From assembly GCA_947652605.1 (NCBI GenBank), contig OX393576.1, forward strand, positions 16,456,575 through 16,520,574: a stretch of 64,000 bases of DNA, read 5' to 3'. The position numbers and the translations under genes are program-made. This document shows positions 46,442 through 58,103 of this stretch, piece after piece. Source of the stretch: Elmis aenea (Eukaryota > Arthropoda > Insecta > Coleoptera > Elmidae). A model generated the notes under the pieces. The model had not been told where the DNA came from and did no database searches. It was given only the letters and a program-made list of their open reading frames with translations. Numbering within the stretch: the stretch's first letter is position 1; each line of letters starts with the position of its first letter.

Positions 46442-47727
46442 TAGGGATTGCAATCCCGACCAAATTTTACGATCCGGGGATTTCGGGATTGAAGATGTTT
46501 TAATCCCGGGATCCCGGGATTATATACAGGGTGTGTAAAAATTGGCGGAAGCGCTACACGTGGCGATGTTCTTCGTAAAATTCTAAGTCGAAAATCTTAA
46601 TACGAAAATGTTGTACCATGCTTGCTGTGTCTGCAAGAGATCCTCAAAGTTTTGACATTTAGTCCTTTATTAAGCGTTATTATTTAATACTTGCAAATGA
46701 AAAAGCTGCAATTTGGAATAAAAATAAATTTAGAATAGTATTTTTGCCTAGATATTGTGTTCTTCCTTTCCAAAATTGGTGTTGAAAATATGTAAATCAC
46801 TGATTTGAATGAAAATAATACATATGGCAACATTGTCATTAGCTGTCATCTCTGTTTTTCTCGTAATCATTTCTAGTTTGTGTTTTACGATGCCAAAAAG
46901 TTTGCAGCTATGTTAACGAACTGAAGGCTTTCAGTTCGAACAAAAATTGTTAATACCTAAGTAAAAATTGCTGATAAAAAAAATGTCCAAACGCAAATCA
47001 ATGTATGCAATGTTGCCCTTTTTTTTCTTCTTTAAATGGTTCCTGAGGCCATAGGAAGCATGGTACAACATTTTTGTATCAAGATTTTCGAGTTAGAATT
47101 TTACGAAGAACATCGTCACGTGTAGCGCTTCCGCCAATTTATACACACCCTGTATAATGTGAAATATTTGCTTAAAAACAGAAGCTAATTCAGTGTATAC
47201 ATTTTTTTTAGAATTTCATAAATATTGAATAATTTAGTACCTAATTACCATTTATTTTTATTAACTTTTTATTTAATTTGTTTCCTCTATAACTTCTGTT
47301 AATTTGTTTTAATTATATCATAGGTGTAAAGATGTTAACAATAATTTAAAAATATATATATATACCTACCGTATTATGTTTTATTATTATAGAAATAATC
47401 GAATTACTAGATATAACATTTGAATAAATGAAATATATTAGAATAAACTTATTATAGGTACATTAGAATCCATAATTACATAAACATAAATTTGCTGAAA
47501 CTGTTGAAAACTCAAACAAAGCACCACTTTAATTCACTAAAAATTTAAAAAATAGACTGTTTTATAAGTAACAAAAAAAAAAAAAAAAGTAGATACCAAC
47601 TATGAGCAATTTTTTTACAAAATAATGTACTTGTAGTTAAATTTTTTAAATCCCGAAAATCCCGGGATTCCACATTTAAAATCCCGGTATTTTCGGGACG
47701 AAAAAGCGACCGGAATTGCAATCCCTA
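46442..47727. mobile_element. hAT-like element, middle layer of the nest
   Basis: The ends are TAGGGATTGCAATCCCG and, read inversely, TAGGGATTGCAATTCCG, flanked by the perfect 8-bp duplication ACCATAAC (46,434-46,441 and 47,728-47,735). Subterminal CCCGGGATT words are inverted. It is itself interrupted at 46,527-47,152. No transposase remains. Confidence 0.93.
46527..47152 (+). mobile_element. 626-bp TA-type element, copy 1, innermost layer
   Basis: The ends are CAGGGTGTGTAAAAATTGGC and, read inversely, CAGGGTGTGTATAAATTGGC, continuing GGAAGCGCTACACGTG. TA is on both sides (46,525-46,526 and 47,153-47,154). It is nearly identical to the element at 57,168 in inverse orientation and of the same length. 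There is no gene. Confidence 0.95.
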
Positions 47728-47936
47728 ACCATAACCGAGCTATTGGCGATTTAAAAAAAAAAATGCCCACATTTATTTTTGTTTTTTATTTAGCGTGCCA
47801 TGGAACATTTTTAAAACTTTAAAGCATCACTAAATAGGTCTCAGAGAGGGGTACAATTCGTTCAATTTAAACTACTTTGTAGCTCTTAACGTTTGCGAGA
47901 TCCCAATAGTGGCCCTTCTCTGGGGACCACCCTGTA

Positions 47937-49589
47937 TATTTGTTTTACGGATAATTTAGCAGCATTCAAATTAGCAACTTCACCAGATTTAAACCTATGT
48001 CTAGCTCTAATATTAAGCGAGATCCCCATTCAAAGCCGGTGTACTCTTAAGCACGCACGCACACGCACGTATGTCCATACAAACAAAACTTATTTCATGT
48101 CAGCTGAATCTTGTAACTATTTATAAACAAGTGTGTTGCCGACTGCTGTACGTACTTCTAATTCAAGTTCATGTTTTTAAAAAACATTGACCTTCAGTGC
48201 CAAACGACCACCAAGTCGAACATAGTTTATTGCAGTATTTACAACAGCCCGTCAGGTTATCTGTTTTGAAGGAAATATTTTTAAAGCTTTAAATCGTTTC
48301 CTTCTAACATGCAAGTTGGTTCTTTAACCCTTTTTTATTGCCTTATAAAGGCTTGTCATCCAAAAAAGAAGCAGGTAATTGTACAAGGACATGTAATATG
48401 TAAGTGTTGTTAGATATACAAAAGATAAAAAGCCTTTTTACAGTACTTTAGGGCTTTGAAATGAAATATAAATTTACCAGTTAGATTTTGCATGAGGGGT
48501 TGTTTTTATTTTTGTTTAAATTCTCGATCTTTTAACGAACGCAACCATAAAATTTTTATAAATTGCAATCGGAGGAATGGAAACAATAGTCGCTAACTAT
48601 AAGCAAATGTAGGACACATGACATTTAGTTTAATTTTTGTGTTTAGATTTTTGGATGGAAAATAAGTGAACTGTTTAAAAAATTGACATTGAAGTTAATG
48701 GAATTATATAAATTGTATTCAGGGTCCACCATGACCATAAACATAATTTTTGTTAATCTTTAATTATTGTGAACGAAATGGGGCAGAAATAAAATCTTTC
48801 TATAAAACAAAAGTTATGAGCATTTGAATTCTAAAAATTAGGTCAATTTATTATTAATTAATAATATCTTTACAATGTCTTCTTTTATTATTTCAAAAAA
48901 AAAAACCTTTCAAGATAGCGAGTTAAAAAATATTAAAATTTCAGGTGTAACTGTCAAAATTAATATAATTTATGTAATTTAAAAACTGTAAGTCCAATAT
49001 TATCTTAAAGTAAATTTGGAGTTATATTAAAATTACGATTAAATAGGGTGTGCCAATAAGAACTACTCAACTTTATTTCAGGAGATAAAAATTTGTTTTG
49101 TAACAAAGTATTTAGGGAGTTGTAACGTCTTTATAAATATTGTATTAGATTTTACATAAAATTAAGCTTTTCACATTTCGCATCGCATGATACAGTATAA
49201 TTTAACAATTTTTCCCGAAAAACTTTTGTATGGAGGAAGCGAACGTTACATTAATAAAAAAATATATAATCAGCATAAGGTTTTACAAAACTGTTAAAAC
49301 ATTTTCATACATTTTTATTAGTAAAAATATAATATACATAAACATAATTTAAATGAAATAAAAGTTAAAGTAATACCTAACTGCTACTTTAAAAATTATA
49401 AATTAGCCAAATTTAATTTTTTTGTTCATTCATATTTTTGTTGATTATTTGTACGGTATTTTTATTCGTAACAGTACTGACTTGTTATAACTTTTTACTT
49501 TTATGTTTTTTAATCATTTTTTTGTATGCTACTTTAACTGATCTAATGTATGCTATTTTCGTAAAAAAGTTTTTTGTGAAATATAATTT
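47937..49589. other. AT-rich stretch, one possible transposon end
   Basis: AATAGGGTGTGCCAATAAGA at about 49,044 may be the left end of an element whose right end is the CAACACCCTG at 50,472-50,487. CACGCACGCACACGCACG at 48,051 is a short CA/CG-rich run. No gene is seen. Confidence 0.4.
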
Positions 49590-50334
49590 AATTATACCAA
49601 GCGGCCAAACTTAAGGAGGATGTTCCTTAGTCAGTTTAAGCAAAAAACGTTATATACACCATAGTCCAAAACTCGATAGTTATCGAGTTATAGACCTTTT
49701 AATGTTAATTAAAAGAAGGTAAATTTTAACATAAAAAAGTATTAAATACCGTTTTTATCTTCTAAAATATTGTTTTAACAACAAAATGTTTTTTATAAAA
49801 GATGTATGGCTTTTTTTTTGCGCTTTATTTCCAAAGGAATTTCGGTTGTCACCACACATTTCTTAAATATTGAAAATTTTTGAAAGCACTCATCGCTCAA
49901 AATTTTCAGGAACAAGTGAATTACTCGAAAACGGTTAATTTTAGGCCTATATAACCTTGCACGTTTTATAAAGTACTTTTAAAGGGAAATCCAAAAATGT
50001 AATAATATACAGGGTGTTCTATTTTAAATAACTAAGTTGGTGGCCATATAGTAAATAAACCGTAAAAAAAACAAAATCAAGTGTACCGTAAAGCGCAAAA
50101 AAAGAAAACGATTCATCTTTTATAAAAAAAAAGTTGTTGTTAAATCAATACTTTAAAAGTAAAAGCGGTATTTCATACTTTTTTATATTAAAATTGACCT
50201 TTTTTTAAATAAACTTTGAAGGTCTTTAACTCGATAATCATCGGGTTTTGGACTATGGTTTATTAAACATTTTTTGCTTAAATTGTCTCAAGGAACATGC
50301 TCTTTAAGTTAAGCCATTTGGTCATGCAACACCC
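49590..50334. mobile_element. Foldback TA-type transposon, left end eroded
   Basis: The right end GCAACACCCTG is followed by TA. The arms mirror each other: TATACACCATAGTCCAAAAC near 49,652 against GTTTTGGACTATGG near 50,240, and GCCAAACTTAAGGAGGATGT near 49,604 against ACATGCTCTTTAAGTTAAGC near 50,296. A second end-like CAGGGTGTTCTATTTTAAAT lies inside at 50,010 after a TATA, so another element end may be nested in the centre. Confidence 0.7.
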
Positions 50335-50619
50335 TGTATACTATGCGATTAAAAATATCAAAAAGTGACCCAAGCTCAATATCCAGAAATAAACAAGTTA
50401 CACGAATCGGGAGTTCTTAGTAGGACTATACGATATGTTGTGTTAAAAATAACACTGATATTTGTACAGCCTTAATGCAACACCCTGTGAAGTTTAAATG
50501 CTCTTATGAAGTTTGTTAAAGAAAATTTAACAAATGTTTAATGAAAGAGTTGCTTTCATAACTAATATTAAATGCACTGCAACAGTAAAAAAATTTAAAA
50601 GAATTCCATAAAAGATGAT

Positions 50620-50990
50620 TAAATTACATATAGTTAGTTTCGGTTAATTGGGACAACGATTAATCAGTTTAGCCCTTTATTTAAAGAACATAAACAATGA
50701 AGTATTTATCCTGAATTTGCTACGCTTATTTGGACCAACTTGCCTTTATTGGGGCAATTGACCGTGATTAAACTTTAAACTTTAATGAAATGCACGGTCT
50801 TGGCAAAAATATCATAGGGGCAGCCGTTTATTTGGGGCAAAATTGTAGCAGATGAGTATCACGAAGTCGCGCTGCCAGGTAAACTTATTTGTTTTGTGTT
50901 ATGACCAATAGGATCTTAACAAAAGTTTTGCTCTCGATTAATTGGGCCAAATTAATTCAGTTCTGGTTTATCTCAATTTACCAAAATAGA
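50620..50990. repeat. Cluster of TTAATTGGGNCAA-like words
   Basis: CGGTTAATTGGGACAA, TTATTTGGACCAA, TTTATTGGGGCAA, TTTATTTGGGGCAA and CGATTAATTGGGCCAA occur within 350 bp. Such words are typical of the ends of pogo/Tigger-like elements in insects. Clear outer borders are not visible. Confidence 0.45.
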
Positions 50991-52640
50991 CTGTTGTCTC
51001 CATAAATTTGAAGGTCTTTCAGGCAATGTTTAAAAATAGAGTTTTAATGGTTTAATAAGTTTAAGAAAATAGAAAATAAGGTAGGTACATTAAACCAAAT
51101 TTGAATGAAATGATTTTGATTATGGCTAAAACTGCGTGTGAAAAGGGGTCAGTATTCACTAAATATTTTGTAGAATACGTCAAAACTTCGTATCTTATAC
51201 TAAGGAAATGCTGGAATAAAAAGTAATTGGGAAACACCGTGTAAGGTCGGTAGAATAAATTTTAAAAAAGGTTAGTAGATTGTATATTTTTTATTTATTA
51301 TGTCAAATGAAGGTATATCCTTTTTGTTGTGTGTTTTACTACTTCAAATTCAAAAACATCACAAAGTGTTAATAAATAATTTTTATTGTCCTATTCGACT
51401 AAGCACAACTTTTGTGAAGCTCCTACTAATTTGTTACACCTTGTATTATGTCGAAGCCAGCTTCCGCTTATCATAATGTCAAGTTTTACTATATTCAGTT
51501 TTGTTTCACCTAATCGACTTTGAATGTGTATTTAATTCGAAATTTAAATAAACCAATTTTAAAAATTGATGTATAACAAGTTAATTCGGACTTAACAGAA
51601 ATAAGGAAATAGAAACAGAATTTAAGTTAAGTGAATTCTAACAAAGTATAACATACTAATTATTACAATCTGTATCGCAAATTTCAAAGTATTTTCATAA
51701 TTCTTCAATTAAAATAATTTATGGTAGTTAAGCAGAATACTCGTATACTTACGAATAATTTTTATTAGTCCGTAATTAAAGTCGCAGAATTTATTAATAA
51801 ATGAATAAATATTAATTAAATACTGGTTAGTGGTAAATTTACTTAAGGTAAGAGAAACGATTAAATGTACTGGTTGAAATTATAAGTCTGGTTACAATGA
51901 AATTAAAAAGTTGCTTACATAATACAAAACGTAACAGCTTGATTTGAAGATGTTTTAAAAACTTTTACAAGGTGTACCTATCAGTAATTTAATAATGCAA
52001 GATTTAAAAAAAAAAACTGTATGTTATGTTTATTTGTTTGGTATTTATTTGGTACACTACGTATTTCAATTTTTTGAGTTGACATATTTAATTTATAATT
52101 TATAACAGGATATAATGTATCGTTTTGTATAAAAATTAAAGTTAAGAAAACCTAATAAGTACGGCAAATTTTTTCGTTGTTGGCAGGTACTACAACATAT
52201 AACTGCTTAAACATCTAAATCAGTTATATGTGTACCTATGAAATTTGACGATATAACTGTACATTTTTGTAGTTAGTTATCGATAGTTCTTTAGGATGTG
52301 TATTACTAATGCTGCGTTTGGTGAAATTTCTGATGATAACCAACACGTACTGTCCAAGCATTTTTTTAAATGCGACGTCACATGTTCACATACTTAACAT
52401 ATATTCAATTGTTTTTGGAATGACGTAAATAAGACGTTCATGGGTCATATGTGATATAAAATATTTGCTTAATAAGTTTAAGATAAACAACCTTCTTCTT
52501 ATGTCCTACATTCATTTCAGAGCCTTTAACTGTTGATATTCACATTGACATTTGTCAAATGAGCCAGATATGCTTCATGGACGTTAAACTTAACACGCGT
52601 CGTGTGTCGTATATAATTTATGGACAGTGACGTGCTAATA
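50991..52640. other. AT-rich stretch without a recognised feature
   Basis: No gene or repeat border is seen. Confidence 0.4.
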
Positions 52641-52642
52641 TA

Positions 52643-52964
52643 CAGGGTGCTAAAGTTTTTACATTAATTCCAAATTACAGAAAAATAGTAGATAATAAAT
52701 AGCAATATTTTGTTAAGGTAGAAATGTTGTACATATTGGGGTCTACAACTATCGAACATGGGATTTTATTGTTATACTTTTAATAACAGAATTATAAAAC
52801 GTCAAAATTTTTCAATTATTTCTACATTTGTTTAAAAAAATGTCGCCTATTGCAATTCTTGACAAATTTTAACTTTTCATTCTACGACTTTTTCATTGCA
52901 AAGTTTTTTGCTAAGGAAGTTGTGATTGTTTATATGGCAAAAAAACTCATTTTAAATGTCATTT
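52643..52964 (+). mobile_element. Lone left end of a TA-type transposon
   Basis: TA then CAGGGTGCTAAAGTTTTTAC at 52,643. No opposite end is found; the following sequence runs into a dispersed repeat. Confidence 0.45.
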
Positions 52965-53125
52965 TGACAGACCTCATTTTCGCCATGTACAAAATAGAAC
53001 TTAACTAGAATGCCCAAACAAACACCAAACTGTTTATAGGCTACACATAAATACACAAACACATACACACACAGAATGTATAGCGAATGTCATTTGGTGG
53101 CCAAACCAGTGTATTTAAATTGTTT
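52965..53125 (+). repeat. Dispersed CA-rich repeat, copy 2
   Basis: Related to 25,995-26,125 over about 150 bp, including the CACACACA core and GTGGCCAAACCAGT. Confidence 0.6.
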
Positions 53126-53187
53126 TTAGTGATTTGTTATACATTTTAAATAGCCTTTATTTTACTTTTTTCTGTTATTGGTAATTG

Positions 53188-53543
53188 GGTAAATTTCAGA
53201 TGGTGTACACTGTCATGGTGACTTGGTAGATCAAGTGTACTTCGGATTTGTTCGTGTTGTAAATGAATGTTAGGTTCACTACTACCTCCTTTTGGCGTGA
53301 CGTACGAAACATTTGGTCAGTAATAGAAGGTCAGGTTAAAGGTTGGTTAAAGCTTTTTTTTAAATAACTAATGAAAATAAAGGTTCTGGGTTATTTTGAT
53401 TTGATAAAAAGGCTTTCACCAACCATAAACCTGTTCCTCATTTGATGTTTTGTGAACCTAGCATTCATAATCGACACGAAAATATAAGAAGTACACTTGA
53501 TCTACCAAGCCGCCATGACAGTGTACACCATCTGAAGTTTACC
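53188..53543. mobile_element. 356-bp element with 8-bp target duplication, superfamily uncertain
   Basis: The ends are GGTAAATTTCAGATGGTGTA and, read inversely, GGTAAACTTCAGATGGTGTA. The inverted match runs about 95 bp and includes CACTGTCATGG and TTGGTAGATCAAGTGTACTT. The perfect duplication GGTAATTG lies at 53,180-53,187 and 53,544-53,551. The 8-bp duplication fits hAT or Merlin, but the GGTAAA ends fit neither standard well. It is non-coding. Confidence 0.9.
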
Positions 53544-53551
53544 GGTAATTG

Positions 53552-56500
53552 TTAACATTTTTTGCATATTATTTTTGCAATAAAAAATTATCAGCAACCT
53601 TGAAATATTCCTTCTTTTCCTTATGAACTTGCTAAGTTTAAATTTTAAACAAATCGAATATACACTAAATAATTTAAGTTTTATACTTATTAGGTTTTAA
53701 GACAATAGTACATATTTCCCCATTTAACCAATTTAATGATGCTAATAATAATAAGCTTATATATGACGCCGGGACACACTATTGAACACAAAAAATAATG
53801 CTTTTGTCTGTAAAACATTATATTAGTAAAGGACTACATTAGATCTATACTTGGGTAGGTACATCTTAATATTTGTTAGGTGTTAAAATTTTTTAGTAAC
53901 AATAAAAATATTCTGGTAATCCTTTAGAAATTATATACCGCGGTGTATTGATTTTTAATATAATTCTTACCATAATAAATTTTTGTGCAATTTACAGTTA
54001 GCAAAGTTACTAAATTTAGTTTTTTTTATCACAACATATTTTGCCGAAAATGTTTTTTTTTATCGAGTTTACCAGCGTGACTATTTGTTATTACCATAAA
54101 GTATTTATAACAATAATATTTTAATAGTTGTACAAACCGAATACCAAGCTACATTTACTGTAATTTAGTTTGCAATGGTTGGATATGTTGTTAGATGTAG
54201 GACACGATAGTTGTTTATTATTTATGTAAGCTATTGTTTTTACGACCGTGTTTAAGAGGATTTTATGGCGCAATGTTATCTAATAAAACTTTTTTAAGCG
54301 TATGAAAAGCACCGGATGATCGTATCGTTTTTACGGCTATTAGATTTATAGAAATCTTCGCTTCTTCTTGTTGTCAGTTGTGCGAAACTACCCCTTCGTA
54401 GTTCCTGTTCGGCTGCTTAGATGTCTCTCTGTGTGAAATCAACCCCATATTTAAGGGATGCGTCAGTATTGAACGATATTTGATTTTCTGATTTTCCACC
54501 AGGGGCCACCTAGCGGTAAATTTGAAGCCATATGATTTGAAAAAACAACGTGACATTAAAATGTCAAGTAACAATTAAATTATTTACATACATTAATTAT
54601 ATCCATTCGCAAATTTTAAATACAATTTTGTTTTATCATTGTCACCTAATCTTTATCAACAATTAAGTTTTGAAATAGTATATGTTGCAATTTTTAAGAT
54701 TAACGTAGTACTTAAAATTAGATATTTAGCTTAAAAAATTAAACTTCAAATTTATTTGATTTTTTTTAACCTGTACATAAGATGTTTATTCCAACAACCA
54801 AAGCTATCATCCAGTTGTGTGCGTGCAAAGTGCGTTTATCATAAAACTTTTAATTAAATATGTATACCATTTTCGGATGAGTTAATTGCTACTCACATAA
54901 ACTCATTCGTTTTTCTAAATAAGAAGTCTTTAAGATTAACAACACTAACGTGTTCTGTCTAATTATATCTCGAAACGTATAAATTATAAAATTGCGTTTC
55001 TTTAATGTTAAGTAAGCTTAAATTTATTTGCATCAGTTTTTGCAAATAATATCTAATAAGTGTGTGCTAAATTTTAATCTGATATCGACTTTTTACACAA
55101 GAAATTCCATGAATAGTAGTTTTTATATTGTCAATTCCTTTGGTGCATTTATGCATTTTTAAAGTTCAAGATATGATTTTTTAACGTTATTCCTTTGTTA
55201 GTGTTTTAATGTATATAGTTAATAAATTTTGAAAATGAATGAATCAATGAATGAATGAAACACTGTATTTAGTATCATTAAGATGTGTTTAATAATTAGG
55301 TTTCGATAAATTGTCATTTTAAGTTAATTGTAACGAATATTATTGCTTCTATATTTGAAGCAAAAGATGTAAATAATTTAACACAATTATGTTATGAAAA
55401 TAATTGCTTTTGCAACAGATCATAAATTTAAATAAAAACCCCTAATACAATGTACATAAACTTATATTTCCACATTTAATGGGCTAGGTCTAATGACGGT
55501 ATATTATTTAGCAGAACATTTCATAGCAGCTGATTTTTTTTACAATTTTTTGTTCAAAAATTCCAGACATATCAACGCAAATACCTTCACAATGTACTTA
55601 GATAAAATTGTTTACTTAACATTTCAGAATTGCATGTCCCCTAATTTTTATTTTGCTTGTAGTATGTGGCACATATTTTGAATAGCTTTTGGTTATTTTG
55701 TTTTGATTAGGATGGTATTGTATGTATAATACATATGGTAATGTTATGTACATCGTTTTATTATCCGTAATGATATTGACACTATTTTGGAGTGTCAAAA
55801 ATGCTATGACAGCATAACGTTAATATTAGATATCATTTATTTTTTAGTCATTTTATGTAATACAGATAATGTCAAGTCCTAAACTTGTTCATTTGATTTA
55901 TTCATTCTAAGATTGCCATAGCAGTGGGTGATTTTTTATGCATACATAAAAAAAAACTGCATAGATCACTTAACAAAAAAATCATTCCCTTACACATTTT
56001 TCTGATTTTAAAAATGTATCAGCTTATAGTATATAGCAAACTGCATGTCAATGAAATTGGAAAAAACGATCTTTTTGATATATTTACATACAACTAAATA
56101 TGATTACCAATTAAAAAAATGATATTTGGTCTGTATCTGGATTCTGGATAAGTAGTTGAAAAATTATTAATATTTTCATCATAAACAAAGTGACATTAAC
56201 TAAGAACTATCTTCTTTTAATTTTGTTTTATTTATCACAGTTAAAAAATATTTTTGTTTAAATTTCTTCTCCTTTTCAAGTTTTTTTTTTTGTTTTCTGA
56301 AAAAGTGGGCAAAACTGAATACATTTCTAAATAGTATTATTGTTTACGCACTTCTGCCTAACTTTATTAATCTAGTGCTAGTGAACTCTTGAAGTCTAAA
56401 TAATAACAACGATAGATTTGTAACATGGTTGATTTTTTTAACACCTTGCAATATTTTTAATAATTTTGTTAAAGAGAATTTTCTGGAACGTGGTTATAAA

Positions 56501-57165
56501 TAGTTTAGATATAAATAAACACTTCCATATGTACATTTAACAAATATAGAGTGCAGAGTTATCTGTTAATTGAATATGTAGTACATTCGATGCTTGTAAG
56601 TGCATCGTATTCTTTCGACCAATCATTTAATAATCTCTTCAAGATGATGTACTCTTATTAATTTATGTGTATTGAAGCACAAACGAAATAAATTACTGAA
56701 TTGCCTGTTGCAAGTGCATGCAATATTTGTAAAATATTGTTTTAATGACCTTTAACATGTCTCGAAAATTAAATGACCCTGTAGCAATTAGGAGCAATTT
56801 TTAACAGAATGGGCAAGTGACATATTTCTTCATTTATAACTAATTTCAACGAAGGTTCAGTAAAATGTAATATAGTTGACAGTCGTATTATTGTCAGTTA
56901 ACGAAATCTTATTGCTTATGGTAAATTGGCAGTTTTTCGACATTTTCAAAGTGTTAAAAATTTCATTCATTTTAGATATCTTAATATATTAAGGAACCTC
57001 CCAATTAAAAAGTAAATTTGAATTAAATGTTTTTTAAATGTTTCTACAATTTAAAAAAATCAAAGTGTTTCGCTGCGTTTAATAATGTGCGCGTTGTTAA
57101 AAAAACAATATTATTACCTTTTGACCCCTCTTGTAGCAGTAGCAGAAAGTATACATATATATATA
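53552..57165. other. Long AT-rich stretch without a gene
   Basis: Only accidental open frames. A short GAAT microsatellite is at 55,234-55,259. The segment just before the next element ends in a TA microsatellite. Confidence 0.4.
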
Positions 57166-57167
57166 TA

Positions 57168-57793
57168 CAGGGTGTGTAAAAATTGGCAGAAGCGCTACAC
57201 GTGGCGATGTTCTTCGTAAAATTCTAAGTCGAAAATCTTTATACAAAAATATTGTACCATGCTTCCTATGGCCTCACGAACCATTTAAAGAAAAAAAAAT
57301 TGGCAACATTGCATACATTGATTTGCGTTTGGACATTTTTTTATCAGCAATTTTTACTTAGGTATTTTTACATTTTTTGTTCGAACTGAAAGCCTTCAGT
57401 TCGTAAACATAGCTGCAAACTTTTGGGTATCGTAAAACACAAACTAGAAATAATTACGAGAAAAACAGAGATGACAGCTAATGACAATGTTGCCATGTGT
57501 ATTATTTTCATTCAAATCAGTGATTTACATATTTTCAACACCAATTTTTGAAAGGAAGAACACAATATCTAGGAAAAAATACTATTCGAAATTTATTTTT
57601 ATTCCAAATTGCAGCTTTTTCATTTGCAAGTATTAAATAATAACGCTTATTAAAGGACTAAATGTCAAAACTTTGAGGACCTCTTGCAGACACAGCAAGC
57701 ATGGTACAACATTTTCGTATTAAGATTTTCGACTTAGAATTTTGCGAAGAACATCGCCACGTGTAGCGCTTCCGCCAATTTTTACACACCCTG
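57168..57793 (-). mobile_element. 626-bp TA-type element, copy 2
   Basis: The ends are CAGGGTGTGTAAAAATTGGC and, read inversely, CAGGGTGTGTAAAAATTGGC, with TA on both sides (57,166-57,167 and 57,794-57,795). It is inverted relative to copy 1 at 46,527 and the same length, with scattered substitutions. The 62-codon frame reaching into the right flank is accidental. Confidence 0.95.
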
Positions 57794-57902
57794 TATATAT
57801 TATCAAAACCCACTTGTGTGTGATACATTTCATTGCTTAAATACATTCATATCACTACAATAATATGGTCTATAATAAGTTAATTGTCTTTATCCATTTT
57901 TG

Positions 57903-58030
57903 TCATACCTTGCCCTTTTTTTCCATTCCCATAATAGCCAGTAAATCTACCCTGTTTCTTCAAACTCTCTTTCCAATTCTTTTTCTTTTTCTGATATGCT
58001 TCTAATGTTTCATGTGCCGATATTCATTCT
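57903..58030 (-). pseudogene. Start of a LINE endonuclease domain, truncated
   Basis: The minus strand reads RMNIGT, stop, NIRSISEKEKELEREFEETG. With the stop read as Trp, this is the TWNIRS start of the exonuclease-endonuclease-phosphatase domain of LINE ORF2. Further codons resemble LLAIMGMEKKGK in a shifted frame. The domain breaks off before its catalytic Asn/Glu/His residues, about 110 bp from the 57,168 element. Confidence 0.7.
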
Positions 58031-58103
58031 TTTTTTTGCTATGTTTTCGTTTTTCCATTCCTGTCGTTAACCTTTTCTTTGTCGGGTTGTTACCATTTGC
58101 TCC

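Larger units (their letters stand above)
46022..47934. mobile_element. Family A foldback transposon holding two further nested elements
   Basis: The ends are CAGGGTGGTCCACATAGAAG and GGGGACCACCCTG, flanked by TA (46,020-46,021 and 47,935-47,936). The family A sequence is interrupted in the right arm at GTACCATAAC by the hAT-like element 46,442-47,727. Removing that element and one target copy leaves about 620 bp collinear with other copies, slightly shorter because of a small deletion in the left arm. Confidence 0.92.
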
